Source: Dyadobacter sp. CY343
GTDB lineage: Bacteria > Bacteroidota > Bacteroidia > Cytophagales > Spirosomataceae
Direction: 5' to 3'
Assembly (NCBI RefSeq): GCF_021390335.1
Contig: NZ_JAJUXK010000001.1
Coordinates: forward strand, 372,001-436,000
DNA length: 64,000 nt
The translations under genes were made by a program, and so were the position numbers. Positions within the stretch are counted from its first letter, which is position 1. Every line of letters begins with the position of its first letter. Below, in pieces: positions 35,235 through 45,121 of the stretch. A model generated the notes under the pieces. It was not told where the DNA came from. It did no database searches and saw only the letters and a list, made by a program, of their open reading frames with translations.

Positions 35235-38200
35235 ATGAGATTTTCTACTGATTGGGTACCCCGTGTCGTGTCGCGTGGTATTTTTTCACTTCTCCTCATG
35301 CTTGCTTTTGTGACAGCTGCCCACGCGCAAAACACAATCAAAGGTAAGATCAAGGATGAGCAAGGCCAGGCATTGCCGGGTGTAAGTGTAGTCGTAAAAG
35401 GGACTACCGCTGGGACTGTGACCGACAACGAGGGTAACTACACTGTGAATGCAGAAAGAAATGCCACGCTCGTCTATTCATTTATCGGTTACCTAACCCA
35501 GGAAATTGCGACCGGGAACAGGAATTCTGTCGATATCACGCTGCAAACTGATACCAAAGCACTGGAAGAAGTGGTGGTTGTGGGTTACGGTACCGCCAAA
35601 AAAGCGACGCTTACCGGTTCAGTTACAGCCGTTAAAGGAGCCGAATTGCAAAAAGCACCGGCAGCCAACTTATCAAATACATTGGGTGGCCGCCTTCCGG
35701 GTGTTTCTGCTGTACAGGCAAGTGGTGAACCAGGTTATGATGGATCAGCAATCCGTATCCGCGGTACCAACTCTCTGGGTAACAGCAATGCACTGATCGT
35801 TGTCGACGGGGTACCAAACAGAAGTGGTGGTCTTGACCGGATCAACCCTGCTGATATTGAAAGTATTTCGGTTTTGAAAGATGCTGCGGCTGCGATTTAC
35901 GGTTCACGCGCCGGTAACGGGGTTATCCTGATTACTACCAAACGCGGAAAAACCGGCAAGCCGATGATTTCGTACGATGTTAACCTGGGGTTGTCTGCAC
36001 CAACGCGTACTCCGGAAATGTCGAATGCAGAAGAATATGCGACAATCCGTAACGAATTGCAGATTTACGATAACCTGCCTGTGGGACAATGGGGCGGTGC
36101 TTTGCAAGGATTTAATTCAAACGGATCGTATACCCGTACCGACAATCAAAATGTGGTCAATGCCGTTTTCAAGCCGGAGGATATTCAGAAATTCAGAGAC
36201 CAATCTTCGCCTCTGCTTTACCCTGATACAGACTGGTACGGTTCGGTACTTCGTAAATGGGCACCTCAGCAGCGCCATAATCTGCAACTGACAGGTGGTA
36301 GCGAGAATATCAAATACCTTGCCTCGATCGGGCACATCAAGCAGGACGGATACTACATCAATTCTGCAACCGGTTACAAGCAATATGATATGCGTATCAA
36401 TCTTGATACAAAAATCAACAAGTATGTGACTGCGAACCTGGGACTTACACTGCGCGAAGAGCACAGACATTTCCCAAGTGGTGGAAACAGCGCGCAGGCG
36501 ATTTTCCGTATGTTAATGCGTGGAAAGCCAACTGAGATCGCAATCTGGCCAGACGGTCGCCCGGGTCCTGATATCGAAAATGGTCAGAACCCTGCGGTTA
36601 TCACAACCAATACAACTGGTTATAACAACGATAAAAGAGATTATATCCAGACTAACGGTGGACTTGAAATTCAGATTCCAGGTGTATCCGGGCTAAAAGT
36701 AAACGTTATGGCGGCTCTGGATAAGCAGCTGCGTCGTCAGAAAAACTTCGAAACGCCGTGGACTTTGTATTCGTGGCCTGACAAATCTAAATTCGAAGCA
36801 GATGGCGTAAGCCCGCTCCTTAGCGGAACAGTTCGCTCTACTTTCAAAGATCCTCGTTTGAGAGAAAGTGCTTCTCAGGAGCTTTCAATCCAGCTTACTG
36901 GTCAGGTTTCTTACGAAAAATCTGTGGGCGCGCATAACTTCAATGTGATGGCGGGTATTCAGAATGAAAAAGTGGATGCAGACGGATTCTTTGCATTCCG
37001 CAGGTATTTCATCTCTCCGGTAGTTGACCAGCTATTCGCGGGTGGTACTGCCGAGCAGGATATCAATAACTTCGATTTGTACAAAAGAGCGCGTTTGAGC
37101 TACTTCGGTCGTGCAGGTTACAACTACAAAGAGAAATATCTGGCTGAATTCCTTTGGCGTGTGGATGGTTCTTACGTGTTTCCAAAAGAAGGCCGTTTCG
37201 GATTTTTCCCTGGGGTTTCGGCGGGATGGAGGGTTTCGGAAGAAGACTTCTGGAAAAACAATATCCGCTTCCTGAACAATGTGAAAGTACGCGGATCGTG
37301 GGGCCAAATGGGTGCAGAACCCTATTTCCTTGGAACAGAAACACTGGCTGAATACCAGTATCTGTCTACAATGGGCTTCGGAAGCTACATCATCGGCGAC
37401 CAGGTTGCTAAAACCTTGCTCGAATCCCGTGTTGCTAACAAGAACTTCACCTGGGAGGTTGCCAACAATACCAACTTCGGTATCGAGGGTACACTGTTCC
37501 GTGATAAAGTCGCTTTCGAATTTGATTATTTCGTAAACAACCGTTCTAATATCCTGATCCCTAAGGCTGGTTCTACACCTTCAACCGCAGGTATCGACGG
37601 AAAGCTTCCTCCTCAAAACCTGGGTAAGCTGCAAAACAAAGGATGGGAATTCAAAGTGAGCTACGATGGTAATGCGGGTGATTTTACTTATTCTGTCAGT
37701 GTAAATGGTGGTTTTGCTAAAAATGAGATTAAATACTGGGATGAAACGCCGGGTGCTCCTTCTTATCAGAGATCTACCGGAATGCCTTACAACTCATTCC
37801 TAGTCTATCAGTTTGACGGTGCATTCAGAGACCAGGCTGAGATCGATGCCAATCAAATCGATTACAGCCCGATCACTGGTAACCTGAGACCAGGTGATAT
37901 GAAGTTCAAAGATGTGAATGGCGATAAGAAGATCAGTGCGGATGACCGCGTGCGCAGCGAGAAAGTGCAGCGTCCATGGTTTACTGGCGGTGCTTCTATC
38001 AACCTTGGCTACAAAGCATTTGACCTTTCAGTATTGTTCCAGGGCGCTACCGGCGGTTTGCAGATCATCGGTCTGACAGAATCCGGCGACATTGGTAACT
38101 ATCTGAAATATGACTTCGACCACCGCTGGACGATCGATAACCCAACTAGCGAGTACCCACGTTTGACAAACCGTAACAACCGTTACTACACGAACACTGG

Positions 38201-38453
38201 TCAGGCGGGTATTAATGATTACTTCCTGAAAAGCAGCAATTACCTGCGTTTGAAAAACATCGAACTCGGTTACAATCTGCCTTCTGAGATCGGATCGAAA
38301 ATCGGATTGAGCAATCTGAGAATTTATGTGAACGGACTGAACCTGCTTACGATTGACAAGATCAAAGTGTGGGATCCGGAAGCGACCAGAAATGATGGTC
38401 AGTATTATCCTCAGGCAAAAATTATGAGCGCTGGTGTACGTTTGGCATTTTAA
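35235..38453 (+). CDS. SusC/RagA TonB-dependent outer-membrane transporter
   Basis: A 1072-residue transporter: signal peptide ending AHAQ (about 32), a carboxypeptidase-regulatory-like domain (IKGKIKDEQGQALPGVSVVV, about 35-120), the TonB box EEVVVVGYGTAKKATLTGS, a plug with the IRIRGTNSL segment, and a barrel with DVNGDKKISADDR near residue 897. There is no STN domain, in contrast to 13949-17434, so this system is not wired to a FecR. The SusD start codon overlaps the last base of the SusC stop (TAATG), so the pair is tightly coupled. Confidence 0.95.
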   Translation: MRFSTDWVPRVVSRGIFSLLLMLAFVTAAHAQNTIKGKIKDEQGQALPGVSVVVKGTTAGTVTDNEGNYTVNAERNATLVYSFIGYLTQEIATGNRNSVDITLQTDTKALEEVVVVGYGTAKKATLTGSVTAVKGAELQKAPAANLSNTLGGRLPGVSAVQASGEPGYDGSAIRIRGTNSLGNSNALIVVDGVPNRSGGLDRINPADIESISVLKDAAAAIYGSRAGNGVILITTKRGKTGKPMISYDVNLGLSAPTRTPEMSNAEEYATIRNELQIYDNLPVGQWGGALQGFNSNGSYTRTDNQNVVNAVFKPEDIQKFRDQSSPLLYPDTDWYGSVLRKWAPQQRHNLQLTGGSENIKYLASIGHIKQDGYYINSATGYKQYDMRINLDTKINKYVTANLGLTLREEHRHFPSGGNSAQAIFRMLMRGKPTEIAIWPDGRPGPDIENGQNPAVITTNTTGYNNDKRDYIQTNGGLEIQIPGVSGLKVNVMAALDKQLRRQKNFETPWTLYSWPDKSKFEADGVSPLLSGTVRSTFKDPRLRESASQELSIQLTGQVSYEKSVGAHNFNVMAGIQNEKVDADGFFAFRRYFISPVVDQLFAGGTAEQDINNFDLYKRARLSYFGRAGYNYKEKYLAEFLWRVDGSYVFPKEGRFGFFPGVSAGWRVSEEDFWKNNIRFLNNVKVRGSWGQMGAEPYFLGTETLAEYQYLSTMGFGSYIIGDQVAKTLLESRVANKNFTWEVANNTNFGIEGTLFRDKVAFEFDYFVNNRSNILIPKAGSTPSTAGIDGKLPPQNLGKLQNKGWEFKVSYDGNAGDFTYSVSVNGGFAKNEIKYWDETPGAPSYQRSTGMPYNSFLVYQFDGAFRDQAEIDANQIDYSPITGNLRPGDMKFKDVNGDKKISADDRVRSEKVQRPWFTGGASINLGYKAFDLSVLFQGATGGLQIIGLTESGDIGNYLKYDFDHRWTIDNPTSEYPRLTNRNNRYYTNTGQAGINDYFLKSSNYLRLKNIELGYNLPSEIGSKIGLSNLRIYVNGLNLLTIDKIKVWDPEATRNDGQYYPQAKIMSAGVRLAF

Positions 38454-40345
38454 TGAAAACAAATATGAAATTAAGATATAAAGGTTTAGCTATCGTAATG
38501 CTGTTGGCGGGCGGTTTGGCATCGTGCGATACCGAGTTCCTCGACGTAACTCCACCGACCGAAATCCCGACCGAGGAGGTTTGGAAAGACGGGGCATTGG
38601 CAGAAGGTTTTGTAACGGGTAATTATGGAGGACTTCAGCAGGGTGGATTTAGTGAGCAAATGCTCGCTTCCCTCACGGACGAAGCCGTTTTTACCCACAC
38701 TGGTCGTAATATCAACACGGTGACCGAAGGAAGTTTAAGCCCGTCCAATCTGGGCTGGGTTGACGCGACTTACGGATGGAGCCAGATGTATACGCAGGTT
38801 CGTAATGCAAATATTGCATTGAACAACCTGCCTATCGCTACTTTCACTGACGAGGCGTTGAAAGCCAGACTGATCGGAGAAGCTTACTTCCTGAGAGCTT
38901 ACTACTATCAGCAGCTGGTGCGTTACTATGGATCTGTTCCTATCATCAAAAAAGTGTACAAACTGAATGAAGATTATTCAGTGGCACGTAACACTTTTGA
39001 CGAATGTATCAAGGCGATCGTAAGTGATTGCGACAGTGCTGCATTGTTATTGAAAGGGAAAAATCTTGCAAAAGGCCGCGCCACTGAGGCAGCTGCTTTG
39101 TCACTGAAAGCGAGGGTACTCCTTTACGCTGCAAGTGATTTGCACGATATCCCGACTGCCAAAGCGAAATCTTCGGTAATCGCAGGCTATCCTAATCCGG
39201 AATTCCTGGGTTACACAACCGGCGACCGCAAAGCACGCTGGCAAGCGGCGCAGGTAGCTGCGAAAGCTGCTTTGGACGCAACAATAGGCGGAGGTTTCAA
39301 GCTGAACTTGGCTGCACCCGTAACTCCGGAACAAGGCAAACTTAATTATGTGTCGATCGCAATGGGCGGCGCAAGTGCTGACAAAACCCTTGATGCAAGT
39401 GCCGGAAGTGAGATCGTTTTTGGCCGTTACTTCTCGCCAAGTATGAATGAAGGCGCGCGCCAGACAGGTTTGAACAACGGTCCTAACGGATACCACAACT
39501 GGGCGGGTAATACGCCGATCGGTACGTTGGTTGACGATTACCAGATGATGGACGGAACTGCATTTGCCTGGACCAACCCTGTTCACAAGGCGAGTCCTTA
39601 CGCAAACCGTGATCCTCGTCTTTATGCAACCGTAATGTACGATGGTGCACCCTGGAAGCCACGTCCTTCCGATGCCAAAGATCCTGCCAACCAGATCCAG
39701 ACAGGCGCTTATGATTTGCTTGATGACAAAGGTGCATTGATCAACCGCAAAGGATTGGATACCAGAAGCAGCTCAATCGAAGACTGGAACGGTAGCCGCA
39801 CAGGATATTACATGCGTAAATTTATCGACCCGAATCCAGGTTTATATGACAATACCGACCGTCAGAATATTCCTTGGCCATTTATCCGCGTGACTGAAAA
39901 CGTATTCAATTACGTAGAGGCAAGCATTGAATTGGGTCAGGACGCAATTGCGTTGGAATGGTTGAACAAAATCCGTTTCCGCGTCGGTATGCCTGCATTG
40001 AAAGTATCGGGAGCTGCATTGAAAGATGCTTTACGTCACGAGAAAAGGGTTGAAATGGCTTATGAGGAACATCGCTACCACGATGCACGTCGGTGGATGA
40101 TCGCTGAGGCTACATTGGGCCGGCCACTTCAATACATCAACGTGATCGGTAAATTCAAGGCGGGTAAGTCGATGAAAGAGCCTTATCATTACGATCCGAC
40201 GGTTTACGATTATACTTACACGCCGGTGGAGGAAAAGTCTCACGAAAACCGGAAATGGGTGGATAAAATGTACTTCCGTCCGTTCAGCCGCGATGAGATC
40301 AACCGGAATGCGTTGTTGGTTCAAAACCCTGGATACGACAAATAG
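38453..40345 (+). CDS. SusD/RagB substrate-binding lipoprotein
   Basis: A 630-residue lipoprotein with Cys25 (GLASC) and the SusD pattern: DTEFLDVTPPTEIPTEEVW near the start, GEAYFLRAYYYQQLVRYYGSVPII near 140-163, and the C-terminal LRHEKRVEMAYEEHRYHDARRWMIA. It is longer than the usual 500-560 residues because of insertions in the middle. Start overlaps the stop of SusC by one base. A terminator at 40371-40409 follows, but the next gene begins only 32 bases after it. Confidence 0.95.
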   Translation: MKTNMKLRYKGLAIVMLLAGGLASCDTEFLDVTPPTEIPTEEVWKDGALAEGFVTGNYGGLQQGGFSEQMLASLTDEAVFTHTGRNINTVTEGSLSPSNLGWVDATYGWSQMYTQVRNANIALNNLPIATFTDEALKARLIGEAYFLRAYYYQQLVRYYGSVPIIKKVYKLNEDYSVARNTFDECIKAIVSDCDSAALLLKGKNLAKGRATEAAALSLKARVLLYAASDLHDIPTAKAKSSVIAGYPNPEFLGYTTGDRKARWQAAQVAAKAALDATIGGGFKLNLAAPVTPEQGKLNYVSIAMGGASADKTLDASAGSEIVFGRYFSPSMNEGARQTGLNNGPNGYHNWAGNTPIGTLVDDYQMMDGTAFAWTNPVHKASPYANRDPRLYATVMYDGAPWKPRPSDAKDPANQIQTGAYDLLDDKGALINRKGLDTRSSSIEDWNGSRTGYYMRKFIDPNPGLYDNTDRQNIPWPFIRVTENVFNYVEASIELGQDAIALEWLNKIRFRVGMPALKVSGAALKDALRHEKRVEMAYEEHRYHDARRWMIAEATLGRPLQYINVIGKFKAGKSMKEPYHYDPTVYDYTYTPVEEKSHENRKWVDKMYFRPFSRDEINRNALLVQNPGYDK

Positions 40346-40370
40346 TATTATTTTATTGATTATTTTTACA

Positions 40371-40409
40371 GAAACTATGTCTTCGAAAAGGAGACATAGT
40401 TTCTTTTTT
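40371..40409 (+). terminator. Terminator/attenuator between SusD and the VCBS gene
   Basis: A perfect 12-bp stem (40371-40382 with 40392-40403) with a 9-base loop and a T run to 40409. As the downstream gene is on the same strand and functionally linked by position, partial read-through is likely; it may set a lower expression level for the accessory genes. Confidence 0.82.
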
Positions 40410-40440
40410 CTATCCCTACTAATAATCCTAGTTCGCTGTT

Positions 40441-43400
40441 ATGATGAGCGCCACATCCTGGAAATCGGGTATTTTGATATTGCTATTCGGTTTGACGCTC
40501 GCTTCCTGCAAAAAAGACGCGGAGACGGAAAAGCCGGAAGAGAACACCGGGCCGACACTTTTTACGCTGCTCGCGCCGGAAAAAACCAAGATCGATTTTG
40601 CAAATACATTGACAGAAGGTTTGAACACCAATGTGTTGATGTATGAATACTTCTATAACGGTGGCGGCGTGGCTGTCGGCGATTTAAATGGCGACGGGCT
40701 CGACGATATTTACTTCACCGGTAATATGGTTTCCAACAAATTATACCTCAATAAAGGGAGTATGATTTTTGAAGATATTACAGCTCAGGCTGGGGTAGGA
40801 GGCCGAGAAAAACCGTGGAAAACAGGCGTGACGATGGCCGATGTAAACGGGGATGGAAAGTTGGATATCTACGTTTGTTACTCCGGAAATGTATCTCCTG
40901 AAAGTCTAAGGAACCAGCTTTTTATAAATAAAGGAAATAGCGCAAATGGAATTCCTCAGTTTGAAGAGGTGGCATATAAATATGGTTTAGGCGATCCCAG
41001 CAACAGTACCCAGGCCGCTTTTTTTGATTTTGACAAAGATGGCGATCTGGATATGTTCCTGCTCAATCATAATCCCAAGTCGCTGCCGATCCTTGATGAA
41101 GCCAGTACTGCGGACATTTTAAAGAAGAATGATCCGGTGACAGGAGTAAGATTATTTCGTAACGATCAGAAGGGCGGTGAACCGATTTTTACCGATATCA
41201 CCGAAAAAGCTGGCATTCTCAGCTCGCCGCTTACTTATGGGCTGGGCATTGGTATTGCCGATATTAACCAGGACGGCTGGCAGGATATGTACATTTCCAA
41301 CGACTATTCGGTGCCTGATTTTATGTATATCAATAATAAAAACGGGACGTTTACGGACGTGATCGGAGAAGGGATCGGGCATACTTCACATTCATCAATG
41401 GGAAACGATATTGCCGACTTCAACAACGACGGGCTGCCGGATATTTTTACGCTCGATATGCTGCCGGAAGATAACAGAAGGCAGAAGCTCCTCGCGGGCC
41501 TCGACAATTATGAATTGTTTGATTTCAATGTAAAAGTCGGCTTTCACCACCAGTATATGCGAAATATGCTGCAACTGAACGAGGGCGCGGGCAAAGGTTC
41601 TAAGGTTCCTGTTTTTTCAGAAATAGGTCAGCTTGCGGGCGTTTCGAATACCGATTGGAGCTGGGCGTCGCTGTTTGCTGATTATGATAATGACGGCTGG
41701 AAAGACCTTTTTATCACCAATGGTAACCTCCGGGACTTCACCAATATGGATTTTGTCAAATTTATGGGCGACCATTTAAAACGGATAGAGGGTCAGGTGA
41801 AGCGGGAAGATGTGCTGCAAATGGTCTACCAAATGCCTTCTTCCAATATGAAAAACTATCTTTTCAAAAATAATAAAAATCTTACTTTCAGCAATGTAGC
41901 CGACAGCTGGGGATTGGGAGAAGTGTCAAACAGCGGCGGAGCGGCTTATGCGGATCTGGACAACGACGGTGATCTGGATCTGATCGTCAATAACATCAAT
42001 AAACCAGCATTTATTTACCAAAATGATGGAGATAAGCTGCTGAAAAACAACTATTTAAAAATCAAACTCGAAGGCGAAGGAAAGAATACACTGGGCGCTG
42101 GCGCAAAGGTTATCATTTACCAGAAAGGCCAGAAACAATATCTCGAACAAATGCCGACACGCGGTTACCAGTCCAGCGTTTCACCAATTTTGCATTTCGG
42201 TTTGGGAAAAGAAACGAGCATTGATTCGCTTTCGATTACCTGGCTGAGCGGTAAGCAGCAAAAATTGATTTTGCCTAAAATCAACCAGCAACTGATACTT
42301 GCCGAGAGCAATGCAAAGGCGACCAGGCCCTCGACGAAAAATAGCAACCCAATATTCATTCCCATTACTTCGCCGATCGCATTCAAAAGCGCGTCCAGCC
42401 AGACAAACGATTTCAAAAGACAGCCCCTCCTTATCAATCCGATCTCGTTTTCAGGACCTTGTTTGGTAAAAGGCGATATCAATGGCGACGGGCTGGAAGA
42501 TGTTTTTGCAGGCGGCGGCGCCGGGGAACCTTCGAAATTATACATTCAGCAAAAGGGCGGCGCATTCACAAACAAGCCGGTCGCTGCATTTGAAGCGGAC
42601 AAGCAGTCGGAAGATGTGGACGCAGTTTTTCTTGATGCAAATGGTGACGGTTTTCAGGATTTGTTTGTGTGCAGCGGCGGCTATGCGAGCTTTATGCCCG
42701 AAGATCTCTTGCTGCAAAGCCGGCTGTATATCAATGACGGAAAAGGAAATTTAACCAAAAACACTACTGCATTACCTAAAATGCTCACTAGTACGAGCTG
42801 CGTGCGTGTTGCCGATCTGAATGGAGATTCTAAACTGGACCTTTTTGTGGGGGGGCGCGTCATTCCGGGCAGGTATCCCGAGGCGCCCAGAAGTTATATT
42901 CTGATCAATGGCGGAAAAGGTAATTTTTCAGATCAAACCAAAAGCTGGAATGCCGACCTGGAAAGGATCGGACTGGTTACCGACGCAGCCTGGACAGATC
43001 TTAATAATGACAAAAAACCGGATCTTATATTGGTAGGAGAGTGGATGCCGGTGACAGTACTGATCAATACCAATGGAAAACTGGAAAATAAAACGACCGA
43101 TTATTTCGACAAACCTTACAAAGGCTGGTGGAATAAAATACTCGTAGATGATTTCAATGGGGACGGAAAACAGGATCTGGTGATCGGAAATCTGGGTCTG
43201 AATACGCAATGCAAAGCCAGCGACAAAGAGCCGGTACAAATGCTTTACAAAGATTTTGACGACAACGGGTCCGTCGATCCGATCATGAGTTTTTACATTC
43301 AGGGGAAAAGTTATCCTTATGTGACGCGCGACGAAATGCTGGATCAAATGAGCATTATGCGAACCCGTTTTCAGGATTACAATAGTTATGCGGATGCTTC

Positions 43401-43824
43401 GGTTAAAGAGATATTCACGCCGGAAGAACTTGAAGGAGCGAAAGAGCTGGAATCCAATTATTTGAAAACGGCTTATTTCGAAGGCAATGCGGCCGGGAAG
43501 TTTGTTGAAAAAGCGCTGCCGTTGGAAGTTCAGAATTCACCAGTTTACACCATCACCAGCCTCGATTATGATAGCGACGGGACGAAAGACCTGCTGCTTT
43601 GCGGAAATGTGAGCAAGGCGCGCCTGCGTTTTGGAAAGTATGACGCTAATTATGGTGTTTTGCTAAAAAATAATGGCAAAGGTCAGTTCAGCTATATTCG
43701 TCAGAACGATTCGGGATTTACATTAAAAGGTGATGTGAGAAGCGTTTTGCCGGTGGGTAATAAGTTGTTGTTTGGAATAAATCAGAAGGAAATAAAAGCA
43801 TATCAGGTTGGAACAGTTCAGTAA
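40441..43824 (+). CDS. VCBS/FG-GAP repeat lipoprotein with ASPIC/UnbV domain (CRTAC1-like)
   Basis: A 1127-residue lipoprotein (LASC lipobox, Cys23). It contains many calcium-binding FG-GAP/VCBS blades of DxNxDGxxD type, such as DLNGDGLDDIYF, DVNGDGKLDIYV, DINQDGWQDMYI, DFNNDGLPDIF and DYDNDGWKDLF in the first half, and more such as DINGDGLEDVF, DLNGDSKLDLF and DFNGDGKQDLV in the second. An ASPIC/UnbV domain lies between (about 535-612). The fold is two beta-propellers on the cell surface; ligand unknown. It overlaps the next gene by 17 bases, so both are expressed together with the SusCD pair. Confidence 0.9.
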   Translation: MMSATSWKSGILILLFGLTLASCKKDAETEKPEENTGPTLFTLLAPEKTKIDFANTLTEGLNTNVLMYEYFYNGGGVAVGDLNGDGLDDIYFTGNMVSNKLYLNKGSMIFEDITAQAGVGGREKPWKTGVTMADVNGDGKLDIYVCYSGNVSPESLRNQLFINKGNSANGIPQFEEVAYKYGLGDPSNSTQAAFFDFDKDGDLDMFLLNHNPKSLPILDEASTADILKKNDPVTGVRLFRNDQKGGEPIFTDITEKAGILSSPLTYGLGIGIADINQDGWQDMYISNDYSVPDFMYINNKNGTFTDVIGEGIGHTSHSSMGNDIADFNNDGLPDIFTLDMLPEDNRRQKLLAGLDNYELFDFNVKVGFHHQYMRNMLQLNEGAGKGSKVPVFSEIGQLAGVSNTDWSWASLFADYDNDGWKDLFITNGNLRDFTNMDFVKFMGDHLKRIEGQVKREDVLQMVYQMPSSNMKNYLFKNNKNLTFSNVADSWGLGEVSNSGGAAYADLDNDGDLDLIVNNINKPAFIYQNDGDKLLKNNYLKIKLEGEGKNTLGAGAKVIIYQKGQKQYLEQMPTRGYQSSVSPILHFGLGKETSIDSLSITWLSGKQQKLILPKINQQLILAESNAKATRPSTKNSNPIFIPITSPIAFKSASSQTNDFKRQPLLINPISFSGPCLVKGDINGDGLEDVFAGGGAGEPSKLYIQQKGGAFTNKPVAAFEADKQSEDVDAVFLDANGDGFQDLFVCSGGYASFMPEDLLLQSRLYINDGKGNLTKNTTALPKMLTSTSCVRVADLNGDSKLDLFVGGRVIPGRYPEAPRSYILINGGKGNFSDQTKSWNADLERIGLVTDAAWTDLNNDKKPDLILVGEWMPVTVLINTNGKLENKTTDYFDKPYKGWWNKILVDDFNGDGKQDLVIGNLGLNTQCKASDKEPVQMLYKDFDDNGSVDPIMSFYIQGKSYPYVTRDEMLDQMSIMRTRFQDYNSYADASVKEIFTPEELEGAKELESNYLKTAYFEGNAAGKFVEKALPLEVQNSPVYTITSLDYDSDGTKDLLLCGNVSKARLRFGKYDANYGVLLKNNGKGQFSYIRQNDSGFTLKGDVRSVLPVGNKLLFGINQKEIKAYQVGTVQ

Positions 43825-45121
43825 GATCATTTTAATACTCGTCTCCGTTTGTCTGTGGTTTGGTTGCGCAAAAGAGCGGAAGGAGCATTTTGTAAGTCCG
43901 GACGCGATAGGACAAGTGACGCTGCAAATGACCGACGTGATGGTGCACGACGTGACAAACCCGCCGCTGAGTGCCCGCTTTTTTTCCTATGCCTGTCTGG
44001 CGGGATATGAAGTTGTGGCGCAGCATGATACCGCATTCAAAAGCATGAACGGCGTTTTAAACGGTTTTCCTGAAATCGTGAAACCGGCTGTTGAAACTTA
44101 TTCCTACCAGCTCGCGGCGATCATGGCGATGCTGGAAACCGCCAAGAAAATGCAACCCTCCGGCGCACTTTTGCAGAAATACCAGGATAAACTGGTCGAT
44201 TCATGCAGGACGCTGGGCTGGAAAGAGGAGGTTCTGGCTGGTTCCAAAACTTATGGAATAGAGATCAGCAAGCAGATCCTGAAATACGCGAAAGCAGACA
44301 AATACAACCTGATCAGCAACTTCCCAAGGTACGAGCCGCGCAGGACGCCAGGCACCTGGTACCCGACTCCGCCGGGCTATTTTCCGCCGGTAGAGCCCTA
44401 TTTTGCAACTGTTCGACCATTTACGCTCGATTCCGCCTCTCAATTTCCTCCTCCTCCGCCGGTAGCGTTCTCGGAAAATAAGAATTCAGAATTCTTTAAA
44501 CTGATGCAGCAGAATTACGATGACAAATTGGAGCAGGAACACCGGGTTACTGCGGCTTTCTGGGACTGTAATCCGTTTGCACTGGAAAATAAGGGACATT
44601 TATTGGTAGGCATGAAGAAAATCTCCCCGGGCGCGCATTGGATGGGGATCACGGATATTGCCTGCCGGCAAGCTAAAACGGATTTCAGCAAAACACTGCT
44701 CATCAATACCTCGGTCGCGATCGGGCTAATGGACAGTTTTATGACTTGCTGGGACGAAAAGTACAGAAGCAACCGAATCCGCCCCGAAACGGCGATCCGC
44801 AAGTATATCGATCCGACCTGGACGCCATTCCTTCAAACTCCGCCTTTCCCCGAATACCTCAGCGGGCATTCCGTGATCTCGACTTGCTCGGCAGTTATTC
44901 TGACGCATTATTTCGGCGAAAATTTTGCCTATACCGATTCAGTGGAAGAGCGGTTCAATTTAAAAGCCCGCAGATTTCCTTCTTTCATGGCCGCCGCGCT
45001 TGAATCAGGTATGTCCAGATTTTATGGCGGAATACACTTCATGGACGCAATTACCAACGGGCAAAAGCAGGGGCAGCAGGTTGGGGAATGGGTGATCGGG
45101 ACTTTAGAACGCCGCGATTAA
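43808..45121 (+). CDS. Vanadium-dependent haloperoxidase-type (PAP2) lipoprotein, paralogue 2
   Basis: A 437-residue lipoprotein (LWFGC lipobox) with the complete active-site set: K318 to R325-P326 (KYRSNRIRP), S352-G-H354, and R404 to H410 (SRFYGGIHFMD). The start is inferred as TTG at 43808 because no ATG precedes the signal peptide; it sits 17 bases inside the preceding gene, pointing to translational coupling. Paralogous to 33395-34744, with the same shared motifs including the TPGTWYPTPP-type stretch. Its stop overlaps the convergent ATPase stop by four bases. Confidence 0.88.
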   Translation: MEQFSKIILILVSVCLWFGCAKERKEHFVSPDAIGQVTLQMTDVMVHDVTNPPLSARFFSYACLAGYEVVAQHDTAFKSMNGVLNGFPEIVKPAVETYSYQLAAIMAMLETAKKMQPSGALLQKYQDKLVDSCRTLGWKEEVLAGSKTYGIEISKQILKYAKADKYNLISNFPRYEPRRTPGTWYPTPPGYFPPVEPYFATVRPFTLDSASQFPPPPPVAFSENKNSEFFKLMQQNYDDKLEQEHRVTAAFWDCNPFALENKGHLLVGMKKISPGAHWMGITDIACRQAKTDFSKTLLINTSVAIGLMDSFMTCWDEKYRSNRIRPETAIRKYIDPTWTPFLQTPPFPEYLSGHSVISTCSAVILTHYFGENFAYTDSVEERFNLKARRFPSFMAAALESGMSRFYGGIHFMDAITNGQKQGQQVGEWVIGTLERRD

